From Cucumis sativus (lineage: Eukaryota > Streptophyta > Magnoliopsida > Cucurbitales > Cucurbitaceae): 64,000 bases of DNA. A model generated the notes under the pieces. That model was not told where the DNA came from. It worked only from the letters and a program-made list of their open reading frames with translations, and searched no databases. The stretch is from NCBI RefSeq assembly GCF_000004075.3, contig NC_026659.2, positions 31,080,272 to 31,144,271 on the forward strand, read 5' to 3'. A program made the position numbers and the translations under genes. Positions 35,853-45,996 of this stretch are shown one piece after another (the stretch's first letter is position 1; every line of letters starts with the position of its first letter).

Positions 35853-36836
35853 CTTATTAGAAATTGTATCCACCATACAAATCAATATAAAAAATTCAAT
35901 TCTACGAATTATATTTCTTTGGAAATCTCATGTGAACACTTGGCATTTGTATGTCCTTTCTTTTTTATCAACTTTCTTCACCTCTTCTCCATTTATTCTT
36001 CTTTTATATTTTTTAATAGTCATTATCTTTGTTTTCAATCAATTATAAATCTTGTATTTTTTCTCAAAATGTTATTTGGTTCAAGATCGGAACAAAAATA
36101 GTTGAATATTGGTTTAGATTTGGTGTAACAAATATAAAATATATTGAAAAAAATTGTTGGAATATTGGTACACGATCATTTAGATTTTGTAAACATGTAA
36201 CACCTGCTTGTCTTAAAGGCTTATTAGAGTATAAGTGTTCCCACAAACCAACATGGGTCATTTGGAAAAAATCCATAGGTCATCTAATATACAATAGTTT
36301 CAAGTTAAGTACGCTTAAACTTTGGATCAATTTCTATGATCAAGCCACTAAAAAGAAAGATGTAACCTTGTGATACCTAACTTTTCAATTCTTTTAAATC
36401 TTTCGTACACTACAAGAAAAATCATCTACTACGACAGTTATTTATATCACAAAATGGAGGGAGGAAAAAAACTGTCACAAAATGTAAAAAACGTGTTTTT
36501 GGCGGGAAAAGACAGAATTTTTTTAATAATACTTTTCGCGACAGTTATTTGATATCATAGAAGATAAATAAAATAATTTATTAAAATAAAATTAATTTTA
36601 AATAAAAATTAAAGTTAATTAAAGTTTTTCCCTCAAATCCTCACACAAATCTCCAAATCTAAAAGCCTAAAATCTTAAAATTTTTCAAAATCCTCACGCA
36701 AAGAAGGTCATCTCCAGACGACTCCTGATCTTGCCACTGTCCGCTCATGCCCGTCTCTTCACTCCAGCGTCGTCACAACCTCATCTACGAACGATGAAAC
36801 CTCCTCTGCCGGTAAGTCGTCTGTTCCTTCTTCCTT

Positions 36837-36976
36837 TCTCTCTCTTGGAAGGACAATATGGAGATGATGATGCAATCCAGTCGATCGATCTTGCTTCCAA
36901 ATGTCTCCAATACGAAGCAAGATATCGATCCGATATAAAATTCGTTCTTTCAGCAGTGACATCACTTCAAAAATAG
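36837..36976 (+). pseudogene. BSK-type kinase C-terminal fragment captured by the CACTA element
   Basis: The frame ...LLEGQYGDDDAIQSID, LASKCLQYEARYRSDI and KFVLSAVTSLQK, then TAG, resembles the end of the kinase domain of brassinosteroid-signalling kinases (family pattern LEGxFS..., LASRCLQYEPRERP, ...L..LQK). Only about 45 residues are kept; ATP-binding and catalytic loops are absent, so it has no kinase activity. Position inside a CACTA element suggests transposon capture. Which BSK gene donated it cannot be told here. Confidence 0.55.
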
Positions 36977-38311
36977 GAGGTAAACATTTTACACTCATAC
37001 ATATTAATCATCTTAAAAAAGATAGTGTCTACTCATGTATTTTATACAGTTTATTTGGACGGAGCATATATCAATGAAATGATGCTGAGAGGTATGATTT
37101 TCTTATTCAAAATATGTCATTTTCATCATTTTTTTGGTTGAGTAAAACGTTTGCTTCTAGAAGGGTATGAAGTCTTTTTCTATGTTCAAAATATACTTGC
37201 TCTTTTATTCTCATGACATTATCTGTTAATACGTGATTAGGACTAATTATGTGTGCGTTGAAAATTTTAGGATGTTGTTGTGAAGATTCTGATGGAAGAA
37301 GATCTTCATGCAAAACGGTTTGATGAGTTTCTTAGGAGGTACATGTCCAAATTTTTAACCCCATAATATTTTGAAGCCAATTTTGGAACAATGTGCTCTA
37401 CTTGCAAGTAACCATTCAGTAGGTCCAATCACTTTTATGCATTTCTAGGTTGCCATAATGAAATGTCTATGACGTCCAAACATCACTCTCTTTATGGGTG
37501 CAGTCACAGAGCCTTCAAACTTGTCCATGGTAACAGAATACTCTTCTTTCGTCATCTTTGTCATAGATTATTGTTGAAACAACTAGTTACTATGGATTGC
37601 TATGGTGCTACTCTACCACATCACGGTATAGTCTCATCTTTCTTTGTGGCTTTTCCTTGACTTTGAAGAATAGACATGTAAATTTATTTCAAGGATGCAA
37701 TGCTTTTCTTCCAAAATTATATATAATGGACATACATACTGGAAATTATGTGTATAAATTTGGTTATTATGTAAAACTGTTAACTATACAATTGTACATC
37801 TTTTTTTCAGATTGAAACTCATGACTACATGACTATGGATCAAGCAACAAAAAATATTTTCAGAGGTGAAGGATTATCGGTTAATTGTTTATGCTTGTAC
37901 AAAAAATCATGTTATATGTATTATGATGTATTTACACTGGTTTTGATTAAAGGTTGTAATTTCATACTTGTAAATTGTTCAAACTTGATTGAAAATGTAC
38001 GAATGTTGCAAAGTGTATTATAGTGTATATATATTAAAGTGTCGACCATTTTTTTCTACATGGGTGTTATGTATTATAACATTATTATCATTCAAACGGT
38101 TCGTGTAATGGCGGAGTGACAAAAAGAATAGGGAAAACGGTAGTAATTGAGAAATTTGCAACATAAAATAAATGTCATAATATATTAATTCATTACACTC
38201 CATAATTTTTTTAAATGCAAATGATGACAGTTATTTGTTGCATAAAATAGTAATTAACGACATTTATTTTCTGTCATGAAAAAACTTGTTGTGACAGTTT
38301 TTTAAAACTGT

Positions 38312-38382
38312 CATGGAAAGTCCTTCAACTCAGAACTCTCTCATTCATATTTGATAAAACTGTCATTGAAGGACTTTCCATG
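38312..38382. repeat. 17-bp inverted repeat in the CACTA right end
   Basis: catggaaagtccttcaa (38312-38328) is perfectly complementary to ttgaaggactttccatg (38366-38382), with a 37-base loop. Part of the loop (ctctcattcatatttgata) recurs just outside the transposon at about 38494-38512. Confidence 0.8.
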
Positions 38383-38468
38383 ACTTCCAATACTATAACT
38401 GTAAATAACTGTCACGAATTATTCGTAACAGAAAATAACTGTGGTCGTATACCATTTTTGTTGTACTA

Positions 38469-38904
38469 ATATTACTTTTAAATCATCAGGATCCCTCTCA
38501 TTCATATTTGATATTTGTTCATTCACATCCCTCTCTTACACTCAGGACCTTACAAGAGATGAGTAGACTAAAATTTTCTTTTTTTATAAATTGTGTGCAA
38601 ACTTTAATCGAAAATTTACAATAAAAAGAAAAAATTAATAGGTAAAATTAAATTACTAATCCTAAAAAAGTAAATAATATTTTTTGGAAAAATATAAAAT
38701 AAATAAAGCTAAAAACAAAATGTACAAATACAATAATTTTCTTTTCAAATACACCGTATGATTTTTTAGTAGACAGTAATAAGTTTGTAGATTCTCAATG
38801 TCTCATTTTGGTATGAATTAATGTTACGTTTACAAATAATGAAAGTGTTTTTGAACATATGTTCGTGTGAGTATTACATATCATCCAAAACTACTTCTAG
38901 TCTT
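38469..38904. other. spacer between CACTA element and right inverted arm
   Basis: AT-rich; no gene seen. Confidence 0.4.
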
Positions 38905-39271
38905 CTACCTAATTATTTTATCTAGAGAAATAGAACTCGAATACGAGTTATTTAAATCATGCATGGCCCCATTCCTACTTCAAACCAAGTGGCTGATTAG
39001 AGATTAATTAGGTTTAAAAAATATAAGATTAAGGCAATGAACTAATAAATTTCAACCAATGAAAGAAACACTTTTGAACGAGTGATAATATAAGAGAAAT
39101 TTATGGAGTAAATTTTGGTGAAGGGAAATGGCAATTAATCTTAGACACCAAATAGATTGGTATAGTTTTGACAAAAGTTAGCACAAAATTAGTTATGCAT
39201 AATTGGGGTAATGGAGAAAGCTAATAATAGAAACTAATTTTGAATGGTATTTGATTACTCCCTAATTACTT

Positions 39272-39279
39272 TATAAATA
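39272..39279 (+). promoter_or_regulatory. TATA box of polygalacturonase copy 2
   Basis: TATAAATA, 93-100 bases upstream of the ATG at 39372. Confidence 0.65.
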
Positions 39280-39371
39280 CCCACTTCTCAAGAACACAAC
39301 AGATCATATAAATTAAGAATCATATAAGGATCTAAGAAGAAGAAGAAGAAACAACAACAACAAACAACAAG

Positions 39372-41110
39372 ATGAGTATAATCAACTTCAACATCATCAC
39401 TGCTCTCATCGCCTTCATCCTACTATTATATGTTTCCATCGCGACTGCCCAATCTAGTACTGGTGCCGCCACCCAACCTGGTGGTGCCGCTGCCCAGCCT
39501 GGTGGTGCCACCGTCCAACCTACTGCCGCCGCCAATTCTAGTGGTGGTGCCACCGTCCAACCTACTGCCGCCGCCAATTCTAGTGGTGGTGCTGGTGGCG
39601 TGTTTTTGATGTGACAAAGTACGGTGCTAAACCCAATGCTGATATCACTCAGGTAAAAATCAAATGATATATATATATCATCGTTCAATGATGGATCGTG
39701 CGCGGCTGATTATGTTTGAGATTTTAATTTAAACAGGCTTTGGCAACTGCATGGAAGGAAGCTTGTGCATCAGCGGGTCCAAGTAAAAGTAATTATTCCT
39801 AGCGGGACTTACACCTTAGGTGCAATTGAGTTAAAAGGTGAATGCACAAGTACTCCCATCGAAATGCAAGTACAAGCAACATTGCTAGCACCACCAGATC
39901 TAAAAGGTGAAGATTGGGTTCATTTCAAGTATGTCAATGATTTGTCAGTATCAGGAGGTGGAGTTTTTGATGGGCAAGGAAAAAAAACTTGGGAAAGCAA
40001 CGATTGTCATAAAAACCCAAAATGTGCACCAATGCCCATGGTAAAGCACAGTAGTACTTTAATGATCAACTTAATAATTTAACCACGCCTAATTTCTTAC
40101 TAATTAATTTTGATTCATATATAGTTCTTGATCTTTTCAAAGACTAAATAATACGTATGAATGTATGTATGTATGTTAACTAGTGACTTTTTTTTGTTGT
40201 TGAAATATACAGAGTTTGAAGTTCAGCTTTATAAAGAATTCAGTTGTGAGTGGCATAACCTCTAAAGATAGCAAGAACTTCCATATCCAAGTACTCGGGT
40301 GCCAATAACTTTACCCTCCAAAACGTAAATGTAAATGCACCAGGAACTAGCATTAACACTGATGGAATTCACCTCGGGCGTTGTGTTGGAATTAATATAT
40401 TAAACTCAAACATCGGTACTGGAGACGATTGCATCTCACTTGGAGATGGAAGCAAACAAGTAACAATCACAAATGTGACATGTGGGCCTGGACATGGCAT
40501 AAGCGTAGGAAGTCTAGGAAGGTATAATGCTGAAGAACCAGTTGAGGGACTTCAAGTTAAGAATTGTACGATAACTGGTACAACAAGTGGGTTAAGAATT
40601 AAAACATGGCCAGCTTCACCTGCTGCTGGAGTAGCTTCGGACATGCATTATGAAGATATAGTTATGAATAATGTCTCGAATCCCATTATGATAGATCAAG
40701 AATATTGTCCATATAACAAATGCAATAAACAGGTACTGATCGTGATGATCATCAGGGCTGGTTATGCAACAACAGTAGTACTTGATCCTTATTTGTTTCA
40801 ACCAAAACTCATGCCTTGTTTCTTGGTTTTTCTTTCAGATACCATCTAAAGTGAAGATCAGCAAGGTGAGTTTTCAAGAATATCAGAGGTACTTCTGGAA
40901 ATGCACAGGCAGTAACTCTTGTGTGTAGTTCAAGTAATCCATGTGAAGGTGTGGAGTTAGCTGACATTGACCTCACATACACTGGGAACGAAGGTCCCAT
41001 TTACTTCTGTATGCGCAAATGTGAAGCCCACTATTACTGGAAAACAAAACCCTCCTATTTGTTCTCCGCTTGCTCCCAAAGCTCAATCACCTGCTGCAAC
41101 CACTCCATGA
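39372..41110 (+). pseudogene. polygalacturonase (GH28), copy 2, multiple frameshifts
   Basis: Same gene as copy 1 in opposite orientation. Exon positions by homology: 39372-39652, 39737-40040, 40213-40732 and 40839-41110. Each exon has a length that breaks the frame: +2 near 39601 (ggcgtgttttt versus ggcgttttt), +1 in an A-run near 39785, +1 C near 40302 (gtgccaataac), +1 T near 40872 and +1 T near 41001. In contrast the A-run at 39980-39987 has 8 A and keeps the correct frame (QGKKTWESNDC) where copy 1 fails. The last sense codon is CCA (Pro) instead of TCA (Ser). The catalytic motifs NTDG, GDD, GHG and RIK are still encoded. As written it cannot make the enzyme; because almost all changes are single-base insertions, sequencing error is a serious alternative to decay. 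Confidence 0.85.
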
Positions 41111-41590
41111 AAGACGATGACCCCATGAATAACCAAAATTTTGAACATTTTTTTTTTTTTTTTAATTTTAGTCTTCATAAATTCTTCAAATAATTTTGTA
41201 ATTGCAACGTTGTTTTAGCACTCAAGTTGAAGTTCTTGTAGGAAAAACTTGGAGTGAACGCATATAAACATACATTTCTTCCTTAATTATGAATATTCTT
41301 TTGGCTTATATTAATTATAACAAATCATCTTCTCTTTCATCTTTAATTTTGTGGTAAAATCTCGAGACGTGATGCATTCTCTGTTTTTTTTTAGCATAAT
41401 TTTTGCACTCGCAAATATACAACAATCAAATTCAAATTATTAACGCATAATAATTTTCAAAAACAAATTACAAATATAGCTATATTGTTGATAAACTCTA
41501 ATATGTAATAGGATGTATAATACAAGTTTATGAATGATAGAAGTTTACTCATGAATATAGCAAGAAAAAACATTTTCAAGTATAACTATA

Positions 41591-41815
41591 TATTAGAAAA
41601 TTGTAAAAAATAGTAAATTTGACAAAATATTTATAACATACCACAAAAAGATATTATGAATTACTTAAATAGATATTAAGAATCGTTATGATTTAGACCC
41701 TACTATTAATATAGTCGGACATTTTAAAAATAGTAAAATAAATTAAAATATTTAATAGATATATCAAATTTTAGATTCTATCCATGATAGTTACCGATAA
41801 ACTTTTATTAAATTA
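41591..41815. repeat. GATAGA-type dispersed repeat, copy I (degraded)
   Basis: Left arm tagaaaattgtaaaaaatag...aaaatatttataacatacc, an altered middle, then aaaatagtaaaataaattaa...tctatccatgatag. Probably two nested or rearranged copies. Confidence 0.45.
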
Positions 41816-43678
41816 ATTATATATATCTTTCATAAATTTTTATATATTTATTTATTAAGGTAATTTTGAAATATTGTTACTATCTTTTTTGGTTAGATTT
41901 GGAAGAAGAAAAAAACTTATTTTTAATAACTATTCAAAAATATGTATTTTTAATAAGATTTCGAAATATTTATATTTATCTCATTCATTTTTATTATTTT
42001 AATGTTGTATTAAATTAATCTTTAGATTATACCTTATTTGTTTAACATGATTTGTATGTTAATTATATTCTATGTAATACATATATTAGCATTTGAAAAA
42101 GTTTGTAAGTTATACAACTAGAAGACAATAAAAGAACGATAACGAATAAGTTTTTGTTATAGCTTTACAACGAGCAAAGACTATTTTTTATGGTAGATGG
42201 ATTGAAACTTTCCAATATCACGATTATCGCATTATTGGGATGGATGTTCCATTTGCATCTTCATTTCAACAATTTGTTGAATATATTCAAGGTAAATTTT
42301 TTCCGTACTTCAATCTATTTGTATATTTCGATAGTTTACTGAAATGACTGCAACAATTCAAACCTCATTTTTGTTGAAGTTTGTTGAAATCATTAAATTG
42401 GGTTGTTGACTAGTCTATATCAGCTAGTGCGGCAGGAAGTATAGCGTATCTAAATAATGAACTACGCAGTGAATTAAATATCTAGAGTTATTTAATAATT
42501 CTATACGTAGTGAATTAAATATCAAATACAAAATATTTTGTGTTCATATTTTTCATTTAAATAAAGTTTTCTTAAATTCTTTAATATTTAAGTACGCTCA
42601 AGCTTTCACTTTTGTTAATACATTATTTTTTTTCAAATCAATTTAGTTTGATTTTTAGAGGATAAGGATTTTTTTTGTTAAATGACTAGAGATTTGTGTG
42701 TTTTTTAAATATAAAGTAAACACACATTTTTTCCCAAGAAAAGGGGTTTGTTTTGAAAAATATAACGAACCAAAACAATTTTTAAAACGGAAAAAAACTA
42801 GAGACCCAGAATGAAAAATACAAAAAATGCATAGTCAAATGCGATTAATTTACCACTTGTGCTCGTAATATATATTTGGTACATATCCAAATCTAAACTA
42901 TTTTTTAACATTTTTTATACATGATCGTTTATATTTGAGCAGTTTTTTTAATATGGTTGGGATTTGGCTAAACCTACTATTTTTGTTCAATTAGTACACG
43001 ATCTTAAACCAAATGGAAAAGTAGAAAGAAGATAGAAAGGGAGTGCAAACCTCTAATATTAAAAAAAAAATGGTCGGCTTACTGGGTTTGTTGATTTTGT
43101 TGGAGTTTGGTTATATTTATGAAAATTATTTTTCTTTGTACCGTTAGTAATTTAATTGTACTTATTAATTTTTTCATTGTAAATTTTCAATTAAAGTTTG
43201 CAAATTTATAAAACATTTTTTTTTGTAAGGCCATGCATTTAGGAATGAGACGTGAATGAATATGTGAACTAGTGATCTTAAGTAATCAAAAGTAAGGTTA
43301 AGAAAGATTTAATTAAAAAGCTACTACCTATACCAATAACGTTTCACGTTCCTTTTCAGTGGCTCGATCATAGAAACTCAAATTAAATGTACTTAAATGA
43401 GAACTATTGTTTTTTAGATGATCGATGAATTTTCGTATACAAGTAAAGACAAGGGACTCTGTGTTCATTTGTTAGGACGACTTTCAATCTAATAAGCAAG
43501 TAGATCTTACATGTTTGCATATATATCGAATAATTTTATTTGTTCCGATCAATATCTAATTCCAATATCTATCAGTTTTCGATGTTATAAATATTTTAAA
43601 TAATTTTATCTGATTTTTTTTTTTTAAAAATGTTCCTTAAAGTAGGCAATTTCCAAATTGGTTTTGTGAACTGAGAAA
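41816..43678. other. gene-free AT-rich stretch
   Basis: Apart from the possible transposase fragment nothing recognisable; the last part is the promoter side of the release-factor-like gene. Confidence 0.4.
42168..42292 (+). pseudogene. possible transposase-like exon fragment
   Basis: An open stretch AKTIFYGRWIETFQYHDYRI followed by IGMDVPFASSFQQFVEYIQ ends in a splice-donor-like ag|gtaaat. The pattern 'YGGxW...Y.....G.DVP....FE.F...I' resembles the N-terminal segment of plant MULE transposases. It is isolated and short; the call is tentative. Confidence 0.3.
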
Positions 43679-45996
43679 ATGGCAAACGCAAATATGCTAT
43701 GGAGTTCCGCTAAGATTCTTGGATTTCCTTCTCCGATAGCAAGCAACGTCCGATGGGCAAGGTTCGATTATACATTTCGGCTTCGGCATCGTCCATTCGA
43801 GGGCTCTTTCTTCTTCTTCAACTCCTTGCGTTTCAATTGCAGCTCCAGTAATGCAAATTCAGTATGTAATGGCAAACAGTACTTAGTTTTGTCCGACGAA
43901 GAGCTGATGAAACAGTGCGAAATGGGCACGTTCAAGGCGTCGGGTCCCGGCGGTCAGCACCGCAACAAGCGCGAGTCTGCTGTTCGTTTGAAGCACATTC
44001 CCACTGGTATCATTGCTCAGGTTCATATTTGTTTCATACATACAATCAATTTCATTGATATACTTCTGTTTCTTTTGCTCTGAAGTTAAATTCTTTGGCC
44101 CTTTATTGCCAAGGCTGTTGAGGATCGATCCCAGCATAAGAATCGATCCAGTGCCTTAGCTCGTCTTCGTGCTCTCTTGGCCCTAAAAGGTGCGATGGAT
44201 TATTTATTAGATGTTTATTTGTTTGTTTGTTTGTTTTTTATCTCATTTCTCATTTCATGTGTTGATGTATTGAATTCAGTTAGGAACCCTGTGGATCTTG
44301 AAGATTATTCGCCTCCCCCAGAGCTTCTTCAGATTCTTCCTCTTAAGTCCACTGTTAGGCCACCGGAATGTGGCCCTCAAATTGGTCCTAACAATTCTAA
44401 GTTTCTGCCGGTATCTCTCTTTTCTAGTTCTTTCTATATGTCTATATGTGCATATGAGTGTGCGTTTATGATTTGATTTTCTTTAAGATACATAAAATTC
44501 TTTTTTGAAATGAAAACAAGATTTATTGAAATAATGAATGAGTCTAATGCTCAAACTACATGAGATGAAACAAAAATAAAAACTGCAAACTTGCCAAACC
44601 AAACCATAATGTAAAACATAGACTAAACTTCTGATGAAGCAGTAAAAACATTCGAGTTTTAAACAAGTAACTTGAGTTGAACAATCAGCAAAGTGTTTAA
44701 ATAGAATATATATTTACACACACACACACACACACACACGAGAAGATTATGAATGATAGCTGAATTGCTTAATTTCCAGGGCATGCAAGCTCTACTGGAT
44801 CTAATTTCCACACTTGATGGTTCTGTATCAGACACAGCTAAGCTTTTAGGGTATGTATGCTATTCATGTGTTATCCTTTGTTTCTTTTTACTTTGTTTCC
44901 AACCTGAGCTAGCATTCACAGTTAAATCCAGAGAATGGGAGTGTTTCAATTATGTGAGAATATTGGGCTTTTATCAAGAAATTGAATCTGCTGATGTGTG
45001 GATGTTATAATGGTTGAGATATGGAGATTAGTGGAAGGGGTATCATTGGTAGGTTTATGGTTTTTGGGGAATGAAGAAGATTGGCAATTTTTTCGAGGGC
45101 GTGAGGGAAGTGACTAATGAGTTTGGACCTCTGGAAGATGTTGGAGGATAATTTTCTCGGGAAGTGTCTAGTTGAAGGCAGAAGCCTTGCCTTGTGTGTC
45201 TTGAAGAAGGCTTCTTTCATGGGATCACTATGAGTAGGAGGAAGGAGCTTTTACATTTCTTTTATTACTTTGGACGTTGGTATCGCTTTCATTAAGAAGA
45301 GTAGACTTAAGGATTTGATCGGTCACCTACTAAGGAAGCAGACCAAATTTGGTTAGAGAGAGCTTCTTAGTTTGATGACTAGCTCTGCAGAAGGACATTC
45401 CTTTTGATCTCCATTCCTTCTCCCATCTTGTCTGTTGCGAGGTGGGGGAAGGCATGAGAGAAGCTACAGAAGCTGTCTCTCTCTTTGTCTCTCTTCTCAT
45501 TAGTTAGGGAGTTCAATTTTTGAAGAAAAGGTGTTCATTAAAATATTAGTCTATTCTTTTCCATTATGTCTCAAAATGAGATAACCTTAAATATTGAGAG
45601 GTGGATTAATTGATGCAATCAGAACTCTTGAATTACAATTTAGATCAATCGTCCAAAAACGATTCTTCACCTTTCCCATTTTTAATATGTCAGTGATATA
45701 TATTAGTTGCAAACTCTAATTGTTATTTTAACGTTTAAAAATATAGGTTAACAACCGGTGCTCTTTCAAGGTTAATCCTATCCGATGATGCTCTTAGAAT
45801 GGCTGTAAATGATATCAGGATGTCCAAGGTAACACCATACTATTTATGAGATCATGATAGTTACCATTTATTATCTTTTTTCAAAAGATTTTATATGCAC
45901 CACTCACATACTAATTTTTCAACATAAGTCAATTGACACCCATCGATCGTGTCTTCCAAAATTTGAAATTTACAGGGTCTGAAGCCGCTCAAGTAG
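43679..45996 (+). CDS. organelle class I peptide chain release factor-like protein (GGQ)
   Basis: GGQ-domain protein that probably hydrolyses peptidyl-tRNA on organelle ribosomes. Six exons: 43679-44020, 44114-44189, 44280-44410, 44780-44850, 45747-45828 and 45976-45996, all GT/AG with matching phases, 240 residues. The N-terminal ~60 residues are rich in Ser, Arg and Phe and poor in acids, like an organelle transit peptide. The catalytic loop [20 protein letters not shown] has Gly-Gly-Gln at about 91-93. Next come [20 protein letters not shown] and a plant-specific tail ([47 protein letters not shown]). The length and absence of the codon-recognition domains of RF1/RF2 put it with short rescue-type factors; it looks like the Arabidopsis At1g62850-type family from memory. 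Chloroplast or mitochondrion cannot be decided. Confidence 0.9.
44716..44739. repeat. (CA)n microsatellite
   Basis: Twelve AC dinucleotides in intron 3 of the release-factor-like gene, about 40 bases before the exon-4 acceptor. Confidence 0.9.
44990..45400. mobile_element. probable retroelement debris in intron 4
   Basis: Non-AT-rich block inside the 896-base intron 4. One frame reads [20 protein letters not shown] then [14 protein letters not shown] and a stop, the sort of short W-rich piece seen in plant LINE ORF1-type remnants. No full domain; tentative. Confidence 0.3.

Larger units (their letters stand above)
36408..38468. mobile_element. non-autonomous CACTA (En/Spm-type) transposon
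   Basis: The left end is CACTACAAGAAAAATCATC and the right end, reverse-complemented, TAGTACAACAAAAATGG, so the terminal inverted repeats match except at the outermost bases. Both ends carry clustered subterminal words acagttatt / aataactgt and actgtcacaaaatg / tgtcatgaaaa, typical of CACTA elements. The 3-bp flanks (gta / ata) are not a perfect target duplication. No transposase is encoded. The 2.06 kb interior carries a kinase-like gene fragment (36837-36976) and another exon-like piece (about 37271-37338, between a ttttag acceptor and an aggag|gtacatg donor). The element sits in the spacer between the polygalacturonase copies. Confidence 0.75.
38905..41350 (+). repeat. right arm of the polygalacturonase inverted duplication
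   Basis: Mirror copy of 33000-35433. Differences I could find by eye are mostly one-base insertions in this copy, plus a handful of substitutions confined to the last codon and the 3' flank (about 41106-41290). Confidence 0.9.

Noticed and set aside
36029..36373. 114-residue open frame in the inverted-duplication spacer
   Set aside because: Phe/Ile/Lys-rich AT-type translation without domain or splice support.
33000..41350. Simple long-read palindrome artefact (missed adapter) as the whole explanation of the inverted duplication
   Set aside because: Such artefacts fold back without a unique spacer. Here 3.5 kb of unique DNA separates the arms and the 3' flanks carry true substitutions. Other assembly errors are still possible.
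703..41815. Regularly repeated GATAGA/TCTATC words as a CRISPR-like array
   Set aside because: Words are irregularly spaced inside dispersed elements, the genome is a plant, and no spacers or cas genes exist.
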